From NCBI GenBank assembly GCA_022264855.1, contig JABYQU010000031.1, forward strand, positions 360,683 to 424,682: DNA of 64,000 nucleotides, given 5' to 3'. The notes beneath the pieces are model-generated. The model was not told the DNA's origin, did not search any database, and was given only the letters and a program-made list of their open reading frames with translations. This document shows, piece by piece, positions 10,596-21,204 of this stretch (positions within the stretch are counted from its first letter, which is position 1; each line of letters starts with the position of its first letter). The translations under genes and the position numbers were made by a program. The DNA comes from Lenzites betulinus. Lineage: Eukaryota > Basidiomycota > Agaricomycetes > Polyporales > Polyporaceae.

Positions 10596-13064
10596 ATGGG
10601 TGTCGTCTCGAGCTGCTGCGATTCATACTGTGCGTCTTTTCCCCGTGCTGTGACATTTTGCCCGCGTTTGGACATGGTCTGATATCCTGCATGCAGTCCG
10701 TTCGCGGAAGTCCGCCTACGAGCCGTTGCTGTTGGAGAACGAGCGCGAAGCGGTGGCGGATCTGCTACAGTACCTCGAGAGTGCGTCACACAGTGCTCGC
10801 ATGGCGGGACAAACGCCCCCGTGTGCGGCCGTCGTGTTTACCAGTTTCTCTCTTCGTTACCGCAGACCGGACTACCACCGACTTCTTCAAAGATTCTCCC
10901 CTCGCGGCGTTGACTACACTCTCTTTCTCTGATAACGTCGACCTTCAACGCAGCGCCGCGCTCGCGTTCGCCGAAATCACCGAGAAGGAGGTCCGCCCGG
11001 TCGGCCGCGACACCCTTGACCCCATCCTCTTTCTCCTCAGCAGCCATGACACTGAAGTGCAGCGGGCTGCCAGTGCGGCGCTGGGGAATCTTGCTGTAAA
11101 CAGTATGTGCCCGTCCAACGCGTCGCTAGGCCGGTGCTAACGTGTATGCGTAGCCGAGAACAAACTACTCATCGTCAAGCTTGGTGGGCTTGAACCTTTG
11201 ATCAGGCAGATGCTGAGCCCAAATGTCGAGGTGCAATGCAACGCAGTTGGCTGTGTAACGAATCTTGCCACGCATGGTGAGTGAGATCCAGGTTGACGCA
11301 TACCACCTGTCCACTCATGGCGTGAAAGACGACAACAAGACTAAGATCGCAAAGTCCGGTGCCCTCGTTCCCCTCACACGCCTCGCGCGTTCCAAGGACA
11401 TGAGGGTACAGCGCAACGCGACGGGCGCGCTGCTGAACATGACTCACTCCGGTGCGTACACAGTGTGATCATGCCTGTTCGGCTAAGCTTGATATTAATG
11501 AATGTTCCAGACGAGAACCGACAGCAGCTGGTGAACGCCGGCGCGATCCCGGTTCTGGTCAGCCTTCTCAACTCGCCAGATACCGATGTGCAATACTACT
11601 GTACCACTGCGTTGAGTAACATCGCAGTTGATGGTAAATTTCATCACAGTTGCATGGTGCACATAGTTCTCATGATACCCTTCCGCAACGCGCAGCACAC
11701 AACCGCAAGAAGTTGGCACAAACAGAGCCCAAGTTGGTATCAAGTCTTGTACAGCTGATGGACAGCCCTAGTTTGAAGGTCCAATGCCAAGCCGCCCTGG
11801 CACTCCGGAATCTCGCGAGTGATGGTAAGTCGCATATGATATCGTGATCTCACCTATGTCGTTAAACCATATTCTCGTCGTAGAAAAATATCAGTTGGAG
11901 ATCGTCAAGGCTGATGGACTTTCCTCGCTGCTTCGTCTGCTGCAGTCAACCTACCTGCCGCTCATTCTCTCTGCTGCTGCATGCGTCCGGAATGTCTCGA
12001 TTCACCCGCAGAACGAGTCTCCCATCATTGAGTCTGGCTTCTTGCAACCCCTCATCAATCTGCTCTCCTTCAAGGAGAATGAGGAGGTGCAGTGTCACGC
12101 GATTTCGACCTTGCGCAACCTTGCAGCAAGCTCCGAGAAGAACAAGCAGGCGATCGTGAAGGCTGGTGCAGTGGAAAGCATCAAGGAGCTCGTGTTGGAC
12201 GTTCCCATGAATGTGCAGAGCGAAATGACGGCTTGCATCGCAGTGTTGGCGTTGAGTGGTATGTTGCTTCTTCGTTGGTATAGCTTGGAACGGAGGGACT
12301 CATGCCATACAAGACGATCTGAAGGGTCAATTGCTGGAGATGGGCATTTGTGAAGTTCTGATCCCACTTACGAACTCGCAAAGTTCCGAGGTACAGGGAA
12401 ACAGCGCGGCCGCGTTGGGCAACTTGTCGTCGAAGGGTGTGTACCTGCTACCGCAGCAATATTGTTCCACGACTGACTCGCAGATAGATGGACGTACGAG
12501 TTCCGATGACTACTCGGCATTCAATGATGTATGGGAGAAGCCCGACGGGGGCATGCACAGGTACTTGTACCACTTCCTGTCCAGCCCGGATGCCACGTTC
12601 CAGCACATAGCCGTGTGGACGATCGTGCAGCTGCTCGAGTCTGGAGGTAAGGCCCGGTCCACGTTGTCTCCCCCAGCGCGCGTGCTCACCTCCGTCTTCC
12701 TGCAGATCCCCAGCTGACCAGCAACATCCGCAACTCGAACCTTCTCATCCCGAACATCCGCACGCTCGCGGAGACCCGGACGTCGACGCCGACGTCGTCG
12801 CTCGGCGGCACGCCACACTCCCACCGCTCCCAGAGCCGTTCGTATCAGGATACGGAGACGGGCGACGGGCAGGGCGAGATCCAGATGCTCGCGCAGCGCA
12901 TCCTCGACTTCGCGGAGAGCGACGGCGTGCTGACGCCCAGCGCGATCGCTTCGCAGGTCCAGGCGAGCTCGTTCAGCCAGCGCGACGAGAGCGTGAGCGG
13001 GCGCGACCACGAGGAGCTCCGGAAGAGCGTACGCGAGGCGTTCGCGAGCGGCTCGGGCCACTAG
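10596..13064 (+). CDS. VAC8: Vacuolar armadillo-repeat protein Vac8
   Basis: Armadillo protein of the vacuole membrane, acting in yeast in vacuole inheritance, fusion, nucleus-vacuole junctions and Cvt/autophagy. Exon 1 starts MGVVSSCC: Gly2 fits N-myristoylation and the Cys pair fits palmitoylation, as in yeast Vac8. Splicing joins DSY to [18 protein letters not shown]. The body is a run of armadillo repeats ([88 protein letters not shown] and more), split by many short introns, roughly one per repeat. The tail is polar ([16 protein letters not shown] style) and ends at the TAG at 13062-13064. Confidence 0.92.
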
Positions 13065-15750
13065 TCGACGCTCGTCGCGATGGTCGTTCTCCGGGCACTG
13101 CTGCGCTGGGAGAACTCTGGCTCCCGCTTTTGAGATTAATTGGGTGTTGGGTGTTGGGTAGTGGGCGACAGACTGCCCGGGACGATTCCTTTCATCTTGC
13201 CTTCGGCTCCGACCGCGTGCGTCCTCCGCAGGGACGCGCACGCCGTCGTCCGTCGCCGCACGACTTTTTCATCTTGCACGCATGTTCGTATTCACTGGTT
13301 CTAGTCTTGTCCACGAGCTTTCGTTTGTATCGCATGTTTATTGTTTCTCTTCGCGCCCCCTGCCCCGCTTCTCTTCGACTTCGCCACGGCTTCCGTCACT
13401 TTTCGCATACACATATCTCGGGCGACCCCCGTCCGCTGCATCTCCGCGGACGATTCTCTCTTCCTCCGCACTTGGTGGACATTTTACCTGTAGCACGAGG
13501 CATAATTCGCGCGATGCCTGTACATATATGCTCTCCCCTTCGGATTCCCCTCCTGTCCCTCACTAGCCTCTCGCCAGCTTTATGCCGTATCTCCATGCAT
13601 GTCGTCTCGGTCTTGTTTGCAACGTATACGTCTCGGTCAGCGTTGTAGATCATGATGCAATACATATATATCTCAACTCAACAATAGATCTTGGCGCTGT
13701 CATCCTGCCCTCCTACGGAATGACGGAGTGCATGCCCATCGCGTCGCCACCCACGACATACGCCCTGGAACGCCCTGGTTGCTCGGGCATCGCGTGCGGT
13801 CCCTACCTGTCCATCCGCGACCCCTGATGTATGTTGAACGGCCAGCAGAACTGATCCTGCAGTGCACAAAAAGAACACCAAGTACTCGCATATTTGAGTA
13901 CATGTAGTACACCGCCGGTCAGTGCGCCTCCTCGACCTCCTTGGAGCGATGGTAGGCCGGATGACCGGCGTATGTACGTATACAGTCCACTCTTCGCGGC
14001 GCCCGATGCATGCACACGGGCTCCAGCACACGTGTTAAACATTTCGAAAGATATAGAACACATACTCGGAGAGCCCCACGAGCGATTTTGAAGTGTCTGT
14101 ACGAGAGGAGAATGAGTTTCAGAGCCCGTCGTCATATCACAGGCGAAAAAAATGCTATGTTGTAGCTGCATCTCGCACAAGAGTACTGGCGAGTAATTAT
14201 GGGAGGATATAGTGTATACATTTTTTCGTAATTGGTTTTCGCCGTCATTAAGAGCTATCATCCTTGGGTTCTCCAATGTAATCCTTCGCCACAACTCCTG
14301 ACCTTGTACAGCTTTCAACAGGGTACAGCGTCACAAATTACACCCCGAGCTGCTAACCATACCATATGGCATGCGATTAAAGACGATCGTTCGAAAGACA
14401 TGAACATCGCACTGCGGCACTCCTCCTGGTATGTGGGCGCCTATATCTTGCCGACGTCTCCTTGAAAATATTCATACGTCTCCCCAACTGCGCTGTTTTA
14501 CTTGTTAAAATTCATACGGCACAAGCAGAACATATTCTCTGCTCAAATACGACACCTGTCCCAAGACAGAAACCGTTTGCGAGACACAGCCTACAGGCGC
14601 AATCCGGTGGTCATTTTGTCTTCGTTCTCCTTTGCTCATGCAGGACCTCCTATACATTTCTCTGTCGACCTATGCATGTTTCAAGCAGCGTCTGTCCAAA
14701 GATTTTGCAACCAGCTGTACCGTGTTAGCACGAAACACGTTCTGTTCGGCGTTCTCGCGCACGAGGATCAAACCCGGCAGCGACTATTCGCGCAACAGGC
14801 GTGTCCGCGTAAATCCGCTCGGCACTGACTTTGCAGCGCGCACAACGCGTGTGCGGCGGGACATAGGTAAGCCTAGCGATGCAAAGCAGTACGGTGGGCG
14901 CGCCCACGACGGGAGCGGCGTGGACGGGTGTAAGGACACACTGCGGCTGCGGCGGAGCAGCACGCGCACGACATGCAAGGTGTATTACTATCACTGACCG
15001 TGCACTGTGCGCTCCTGCAGCGCTGCAGTTGATACACTCTGCGTGCCCCGGATTCCGCAGATGCAGATGCAGTGTCCCGGAGCCCTGCGGCCGTGCTGCA
15101 CTGTATCTGGGACCTGGGCCCGCGGGATAGGCGGGAAGTCGCGAAGATGTGGGCACGCTGCAGGACGAGGCGCAGGGGTATTTTTGGATAGTGGGGTGGT
15201 GGCTTCGGCCGGAACGATGGGGGGCTGCTGCGGTCGGAGGACGTTCATTTGCAGATGGGAGAAGCTCTCGCACGGCTCGGACGACCGGGATGCGCGACGC
15301 GGAGTCGGGAAGGCGCACGACGGGCTGGAGGATGCGTGCAGGCGTCGGGCGATGTCGAGGGCAACGACGGCTGGCTTGTGCGTGGCTCGAGGCAGCTCGA
15401 GGCGGAGGTAGCGGGTGGTGGTGGTGGCGGAGCAGGCGCAGGCGCGAGTCGGACCGTATGAGCGCGCGCGACGTGATGGGCGCTTATTGGGAGCCGTTCT
15501 CCACAACTTTCGCGAGGGTCCGCGCGTGCAATCTGCTCTCCCTCCCTCTCCTTCTTCCTCCGTGTACATATACCCTGCTGCCCCGCTCCGGATTCCCCCT
15601 TCTTCCACTCCGCCGATAGCACAACACACGACCCCGGCTGCGCCTCGTGGTCTGTTTCTCCGATCCGACTTGAGCCCGCCGCCACCTGCACTCGCTCCCT
15701 CGTCCTCTCCCGTCGACCACCACCACACCCCACCCTCGGACGTCTGCAGG
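13065..15750. other. 2.7-kb intergenic region before GH16 gene
   Basis: No gene supported. The first half is VAC8 3' flank with ordinary composition; the second half (about 14700-15480) is GC-rich with long shadow ORFs of Arg/Pro/Ala bias and no family motif. A CT-rich tract runs from about 15540 to the GH16 start and is likely its core promoter and leader. Confidence 0.45.
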
Positions 15751-17528
15751 ATGTACCTCCACGTCCCTCTCATCCTGTTTCTGCTTGCGAGCACCGCTCC
15801 GAGCGACGCCGCGCTCTTCTCGCGCGACTCCGACTCCTCGCTCGCCCGCGCAGCTCGACACGTTCGCCGTCACGTAATCAAGCGGAGCACGGGCATCCTC
15901 GACGACCTCCGCCTTGCGTACACTGGCGTCCGCCTCCAGAAGCGGCAACAACAGCACCAACAAGTGCTTGTCCAGTCGTCCAAGATGTACTGCGTGAACA
16001 ACGCAAACACCGGCCTCGGGATCGCGAGTAACGGAACGAGTGCGTCCAGTGCGCCTAGTCCGAGCGGTACGGATATCTCACCGAGCTCTTCTTCCGGTGT
16101 CTCCCCGTCGTCCTCGACAAATCCGACGACCACCTCAACGAAAACCTCTGCAGGCACGTCGACGAGCCCTGCGTCTGCCTCGCCCTCTAGCAGCACTGGG
16201 TCGGGAAGCTCCCAGAACAGCACTTCTTCCTCTTCCCCTTGGAAGATTGCGCAGACCTACGTGCGTCTCGCCTATACTCCGATGCGTGAACTTTGAGCTT
16301 ACGTGTATCGCTTTTGCAGCAAGGCAGTTCTTTCTTCGACGGCTGGGTCTTCCAGAACAGCATCGACGATACCACGCACGGTGTGGCGCAGTATCTCGAC
16401 CAGGCCGACGCCGTAAGCCAACCCACTGCCCAAATACCGCAAATTGCACGCTAACTATGATATCTAGCAATCTGCCAACCTCATCGAGATAAACAGTGCA
16501 GGAAACGCAGTCATGCGCGTCGAAACCACGGGCACCGTATCAGGATATCGCAAGAGTATCCGGATAACCACGCAGTACAGCTACACGGGCGGGCTGATAG
16601 TGTTGGACGCCGTGCACATGCCGACAGGTTGCGGGACATGGCCCGCTTTTTGGAGTAACGGTGTGTTTCCAAATTCGCTGCCATACTGCGTATTGTGGCT
16701 AAATCAAGGTCGATAGGTCCTAATTGGCCTGCGGGCGGAGAGATCGACATGGTTGAGGGTGTGAACGACTACACCAACAACCAGGTGACCCTCCACACGG
16801 CACCCGGTTGCAGCATGTCGTCCTCGGATCCCAGCACATTGGGCATCAGCGGGTCTCTGGTCGGCACCACCGACTGCGCAGCGGCAGACACCGGGAACGC
16901 AGGTTGTGGAGTGCGAGCAAGCCAGACAAACTCGTATGGCGCCCCGTTCAACTCAATGAATGGCGGTGTCTATGCTAGTAAGTCATCCGCATTTTCTGTT
17001 GGACGGCACAGTGCTGATTCTGTGAACTCGCGGTAATAGCTCAGTGGGACTCCGACGGCATCACGACGTGGTTCTTCCCGCGGAGCTCGATACCCTCCGA
17101 CCTATCCAGCGGAGCGCCTCAACCCACGACCTGGGGGACGCCCATAGCGACGTTCCCTGCCTCGTCATGCGACCCGTTCAAGTTCTTCTATCAGCACACA
17201 GCCATATTCGACACCACGTTGTGGTAAGTCCCCTTTACATCCCGAGATCCGAAACATGATCGCTTACCGCGTGTCGAATTTTAGCGGTGATTGGGCAGGA
17301 AGCGTGTGGGATGCGACAGGTGTGCCCGGGCAGGACCAGAGCTGTGCTCAGCGAACCGGCGTCGCGACGTGCCAGGACTTCGTGCTCAACAACGGCGGGT
17401 CCTTCGACGAAGCTTGTGAGTATTTCATACGCTGCACTTCACATTCGTTACTGCGGACGGCCGCTGACACGCGACTTGTTGCAGACTGGGAGGTCGCGAG
17501 CGTCAAGATCTACCAGAAGAGCTCATAA
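15751..17528 (+). CDS. Secreted GH16 endo-beta-glucanase-like protein (copy 1)
   Basis: Secreted glycoside hydrolase family 16 protein, probably acting on beta-1,3(4)-glucans of fungal or plant walls. N-terminal signal peptide (MYLHVPLILFLLASTAPSDA), then a short basic region with a KR site (VIKRSTG) suited to Kex2 processing, a Ser/Thr-rich linker, and the GH16 domain beginning at SSPWKIAQTY. The substrate-cleft and catalytic region reads GCGTWPAFWSNG, then GGEIDMVEGVND, where the two Glu of ExDxxE are nucleophile and acid/base. Further family pieces: WFFPRSSIPSDL, FYQHTAIFDTTLCGDWAGSVW and YWEVASVKIYQ at the end. It has an intron inside WSNG-PNWP that copy 2 (25729-27341) lacks. Confidence 0.88.
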
Positions 17529-18485
17529 TGCCCTTCGCTGCGGAGGCGCCCTCCTTTGCGCATCGTCCACACGCGCCGCCCGCCTCCTCTGTCCCTGGGC
17601 CAGGACACACAACGGTCCCAACACCATCTCTCGGACCCGCGCCTTTTCCTTCTGGCGATCGTGTGCACGTCAGTGCTGGATCGCCGATCCTCGATCGACC
17701 GAAGGCGCGGGGACGACAGGGGGCGGCGCTGCTCGGTACCGCGGGCGCCCACAACATCTCGGGCCAGTCGCGCACGTACCGAATACTGGCCAACCGCGAC
17801 TGTACACACACATTATATAGAAAGACGACGCAAGGCCGGATCCGCGTCTACCACCGTTGACGCCCCTCACGACCTTCACGACTCATCTTCACCCCACGCA
17901 TCGCATGCGCATCTCCATCTCCTCACGAGCACGTACATAGTGTAGTATCGAACTCTGCTGGTATGGACGGAACAGGACGTTGTACATTTTTGTTGAGCAA
18001 TTCTGGGCACATTTTATAGAGGCGGTCAAAGCTGTCGCGTCCGCCAGCTGTGTTGCAATGGTCGTGATGTTGTACCGACCCTATGTAGCTCGAGTTGTAA
18101 CATATCGACAAGCTTCTTGCTATGCTCTGCAAACATTTTGACCTTAGATCTGCTTTTACGGCCAACGAATAGACCATTGATTACTGCGCCTATGTTGTGC
18201 TCAGAGCCACCAAGTGACGAAGGACAAGGGATCCTCTAGCTCCTCCGTGTCTTCGAGGGGATCCGCACGAATCTGCGCCACAATGATTAAGCGCTAAAAC
18301 ATAGCGCTAAACTGACTGGAACAATCGCAGAACCCCGTTGCCAGGTTAGGGCTAGCGTGCCGGCGCTAATGACATTAGGGTTTGTCCCCGCATATCCGCA
18401 ACTTAACCTCTTTCCCCATCTCCATCCTCCGTCTCCTGAGTTTGAGCCGTCTTTCATCTTTGAGGACAAATACGCGCAGAAGGCA
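17529..18485. other. Intergenic, GH16 3' flank and Rap1-like promoter
   Basis: 957 bp. The left part is GH16 3' flank with no recognisable gene. The right part carries two TTAGGG hexamers (18346-18351, 18375-18380), listed separately, within 140 bp of the Rap1-like ATG. Two near-identical GCGCTAA blocks sit at about 18292-18309. Confidence 0.5.
18346..18383 (+). promoter_or_regulatory. TTAGGG hexamers including a telobox
   Basis: TTAGGG at 18346-18351 and TTAGGGTTT at 18375-18383. The latter is the reverse complement of the telobox AAACCCTAA. TTAGGG is the usual fungal telomere repeat. The pair lies 103-140 bp upstream of the start of a Rap1-like telomere protein gene. In yeasts such internal telomere-like motifs are bound by Rap1, Tbf1 or similar factors; binding here is inference. 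Confidence 0.45.
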
Positions 18486-20752
18486 ATGGCCAGGACGCGA
18501 CCAAATAGTCTAGTACGCGAGGACGACGACGATGAAGGCGCGAACGACGAAGGCGCGGCGCAGGGGATATTCACCAAAGACGGCCGCCCCGTCTACTTCT
18601 ACTTGTACGGCACCAACGAGCCCCGAAAGGACGGAGCTCTCACCGAGGGGCAACGCGCGGAGATGACGCGTCTGATCACGGTACGTGCGCGTTCTCGTTC
18701 GCGTCCGCTGCAAGCCGAGTGCTCATCTTAGAAGGAGCACGGAGGCCTGGTCTGCCAGTCGGCCACCGACTCGGACACCATCATTGTGGCCGCTGCCGGG
18801 TTCGAGGCTCTGAAGAAGAAATACGACCTAGAGCGCGACCGCTACGTCGAACTGCCGGCCTTCGTCCGTCTGTGCATCTCCAAGGGGGTCTATGCGCATC
18901 AACCTGTCGCGCGTCTACCCCTCAGCGGTGTGGCTCCTGGGCGGTCACGAACAGTGTTCACTGCAGAAGACGACATGAACCTCTGCCGGTTTATCGCGTC
19001 GCACATGCCTGACAAGGCTGCGGGAGGGCGCTTCGGCCAGAAGCCTTACGCAGAGCTAGCCGAGAAGGCGCAATATGTAGGGTTTGCAGTCCCACAACCC
19101 TCTGTCAGCCGCAGATTAACCGTTCCTTTCATTTTCAGGATGACCTGGACTACCAATGGGTGAAGCGGCACCCCGTGCAGTCATGGCGCGAGCGGTACAA
19201 ACAAGGCTGGAGGCGCCTCGACCCGATTATCGATGACTTAGTGGAAGAGAATCCGCCCCCGAAGGATGGCAATGGGGTCCGGCCGTATGACAGGCGGGTC
19301 AACAACAGGGCGCGCTTCTTTGAGGCGCAGATGCAAGAGGAGGAGGAAGGCGAGGACGAGTTCGATCGTGAGGGCCAGGTAGAGGTAGAGCAAGACCTAG
19401 AAGGCGATCCTAAAAACATCGCGAATGCTCGATCAGCGGGGCAACGCGCTCGGGACACAGATGTTGGTCCTCGACGGTCTCTACCCCGAGCAGAGGAACC
19501 GTCTCGCAGAACCCGTTCAATGCCTGGAACGAAGCGCCTCGTGGATCCCGAACAAGATGTAGACGTTGGGGGAGGCGAATTCTCAGACACGCCCCAGGAC
19601 GAACTGTAAGTTCCGCGAAGGGTGTTTTTGCGCGCATACATGCTGACATTTTGCAGAGATCAGGAAGACGACTACCGACCTGGCCCGGAGGATGCCGGCC
19701 CTTCGCAAACACAGCGCACTCCTTCGCCTCCTCCGGAATCTCCCCAGCAGGCTGCTTCCCAAGCTCGTTCAGCCCGTCTCGTCAAGAGGGAGCTCCGGGC
19801 AGCGGCACGGAGGGGTAAAGCGCGTCAGCCCCAAGTCCCAATGAGCTCCCAGGCGACCCTCGTCGGCCCCGTCCCAACCCAACTTCGCGGCGCCGCCACC
19901 GCCGCCAAGCTGCCTCCCTCTCAGCCCGCTAGGTCCACGCTTAATAGTGACGATGCTCGTAGTCCCGCGCCTGCTGAAAAACGGGCGTCGAAACGGCGCA
20001 AGATCAATCCCGCGCCAATGCCGCCTCCTGTCGTGTTACTGGAGCCACTAAGGAGGGCAGGCGTCGGGTCGCGCTCTGCGCCGCAAATGGCGCGCAAAAC
20101 GGCACCCCGGCCCATCAATGGACGTCATGCGGGTCCGTCTTCTGTACCTGTCGCCCCTCCATCGCCCCCACGGGCCGCCAGGGAGGAAGAAGAAGACGAG
20201 GAAGACGAGGAAGACGAGGAAGACGAGGAAGACGAGGAAGACGAGGAAGACAAGGTTGACGTCGAGATGGCGGACGCGCCGCGGAGCGACGAGCAGGACG
20301 TCGAGGCGCTCCTCCAAGACGTCTCCGCTGAAATGAGCCGCGAGCTCTCGCCCGAGGCTGCTGAGCCGAGCGAAGACCTCGACACCGACGACCAGGTCAG
20401 CCGGGACAGGCTGCTCCGGTACGCCCCGCGCGACCGCGAAGCCGAAGTCGAAGTCGACGATGGGGATGGGGATGACGATGACGAGGCCTTTGCCAAGTCG
20501 CTCGACCTCATCTCCGCGCCCCTCTCCCGCTCAGTCTCTGTCCCCGGCGTCCTCTTCCCGCCTGCGGGGCCGCTGAGGCGCACCAACACGAACGCGTCGG
20601 TCGCGTCCTCGGCGCTGAACGTGCCTCTGCCGGGGACGCGGGCGAGCGAGAAGAAGCGCGAGGCGCGGGAGAGCGAGAGGCATGTACCTTATGTGCCGCC
20701 GTCTGAGACGAGAGCTGCGATGGTGCTGAGAAACCGCAACGTGGTTCGGTGA
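18486..20752 (+). CDS. Rap1/TERF2IP-like telomere protein (BRCT-like + Myb)
   Basis: Exons 18486-18680, 18732-19076, 19139-19605 and 19657-20752 give 700 residues in frame. The N terminus (FYLYGTNEPRKDG, then LITKEHGGLVCQSATDSDTI) resembles the Rap1 BRCT region. A Rap1-type Myb domain follows: TVFTAEDDMNLCRFIASHMP, GGRFGQKPYAELAEKAQ and WVKRHPVQSWRERYKQGW. Downstream is long and disordered: acidic tracts, Pro/Ser-rich stretches, KRRK basic patches and a nine-base minisatellite encoding DEE repeats. Rap1 proteins sit in the shelterin complex and regulate telomere length and silencing. I did not recognise the C-terminal RCT domain. A second in-frame ATG at 18369 would add 39 residues, but telobox DNA lies inside that stretch, so I prefer 18486. 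Confidence 0.75.
20186..20252 (+). repeat. 9-bp coding minisatellite (GACGAGGAA)n
   Basis: About seven tandem copies of GACGAGGAA within the last exon of the Rap1-like gene, giving an uninterrupted acidic Asp-Glu-Glu run. Copies are nearly identical at DNA level, which points to recent slippage and likely length variation between strains. Confidence 0.85.
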
Positions 20753-20899
20753 TGATATTGACACGCTAGATGCTTTTTTTGTTGTTGTGTCGAGTCGTAG
20801 TTTTCTGTATTCTTCTTCTTGAAATGATTACTTCTGAATGTCGTAGAGCTGCACCGAGTCGATCGGAGGGTGCGAACAAAATTGAGAACAGCAATATTC

Positions 20900-21082
20900 A
20901 CGCGTCGGGGGCGTGAGAGGCCGGTTTGATCGCCGGACGCGGTCAATGTTGGTTTGGCGGGACGCGTCGAGACGCGTCGCCTTAATATTGCCCGCCACCG
21001 TGTGCCACACCCGCAGCTGTCTACTTGGACGCGTCTCACCACAAACAGGTACAGGTTGCGTCCAAGCGCAGCAACGACGCGT
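20900..21082 (+). promoter_or_regulatory. Cluster of five MluI cell-cycle boxes (ACGCGT)
   Basis: Exact ACGCGT at 20900, 20962, 20972, 21029 and 21077, all in the 450-bp gap between the Rap1-like stop and the GCNA-like start at 21205. ACGCGT is the MCB element bound by the MBF (Mbp1/Swi6 type) complex that drives G1/S transcription of DNA replication and repair genes in fungi. Position suggests S-phase induction of the downstream protease gene. The sites are seen; the regulator is inferred. Confidence 0.65.
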
Positions 21083-21204
21083 TCCGTTCAATTTCTTTCT
21101 CATCTCATAAAACTACCATCACATCCTACTCATTACAAAAACCCGCTTCCGGAGGTACCTCGACTGCGTGTTCGTGCTCGCTATTCTATCTCAAGCTCGA
21201 AGTC

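Noticed and set aside
13065..15500. Several 100-200 codon open frames
   Set aside because: Arg/Ala/Pro-biased shadows of GC-rich DNA on both strands, no splice logic, no motif.
18369..18485. N-terminal extension of the Rap1-like protein from ATG 18369
   Set aside because: The extra 39 residues are Pro/Leu-rich without domain match and overlap telobox DNA that fits a promoter; left as an alternative.
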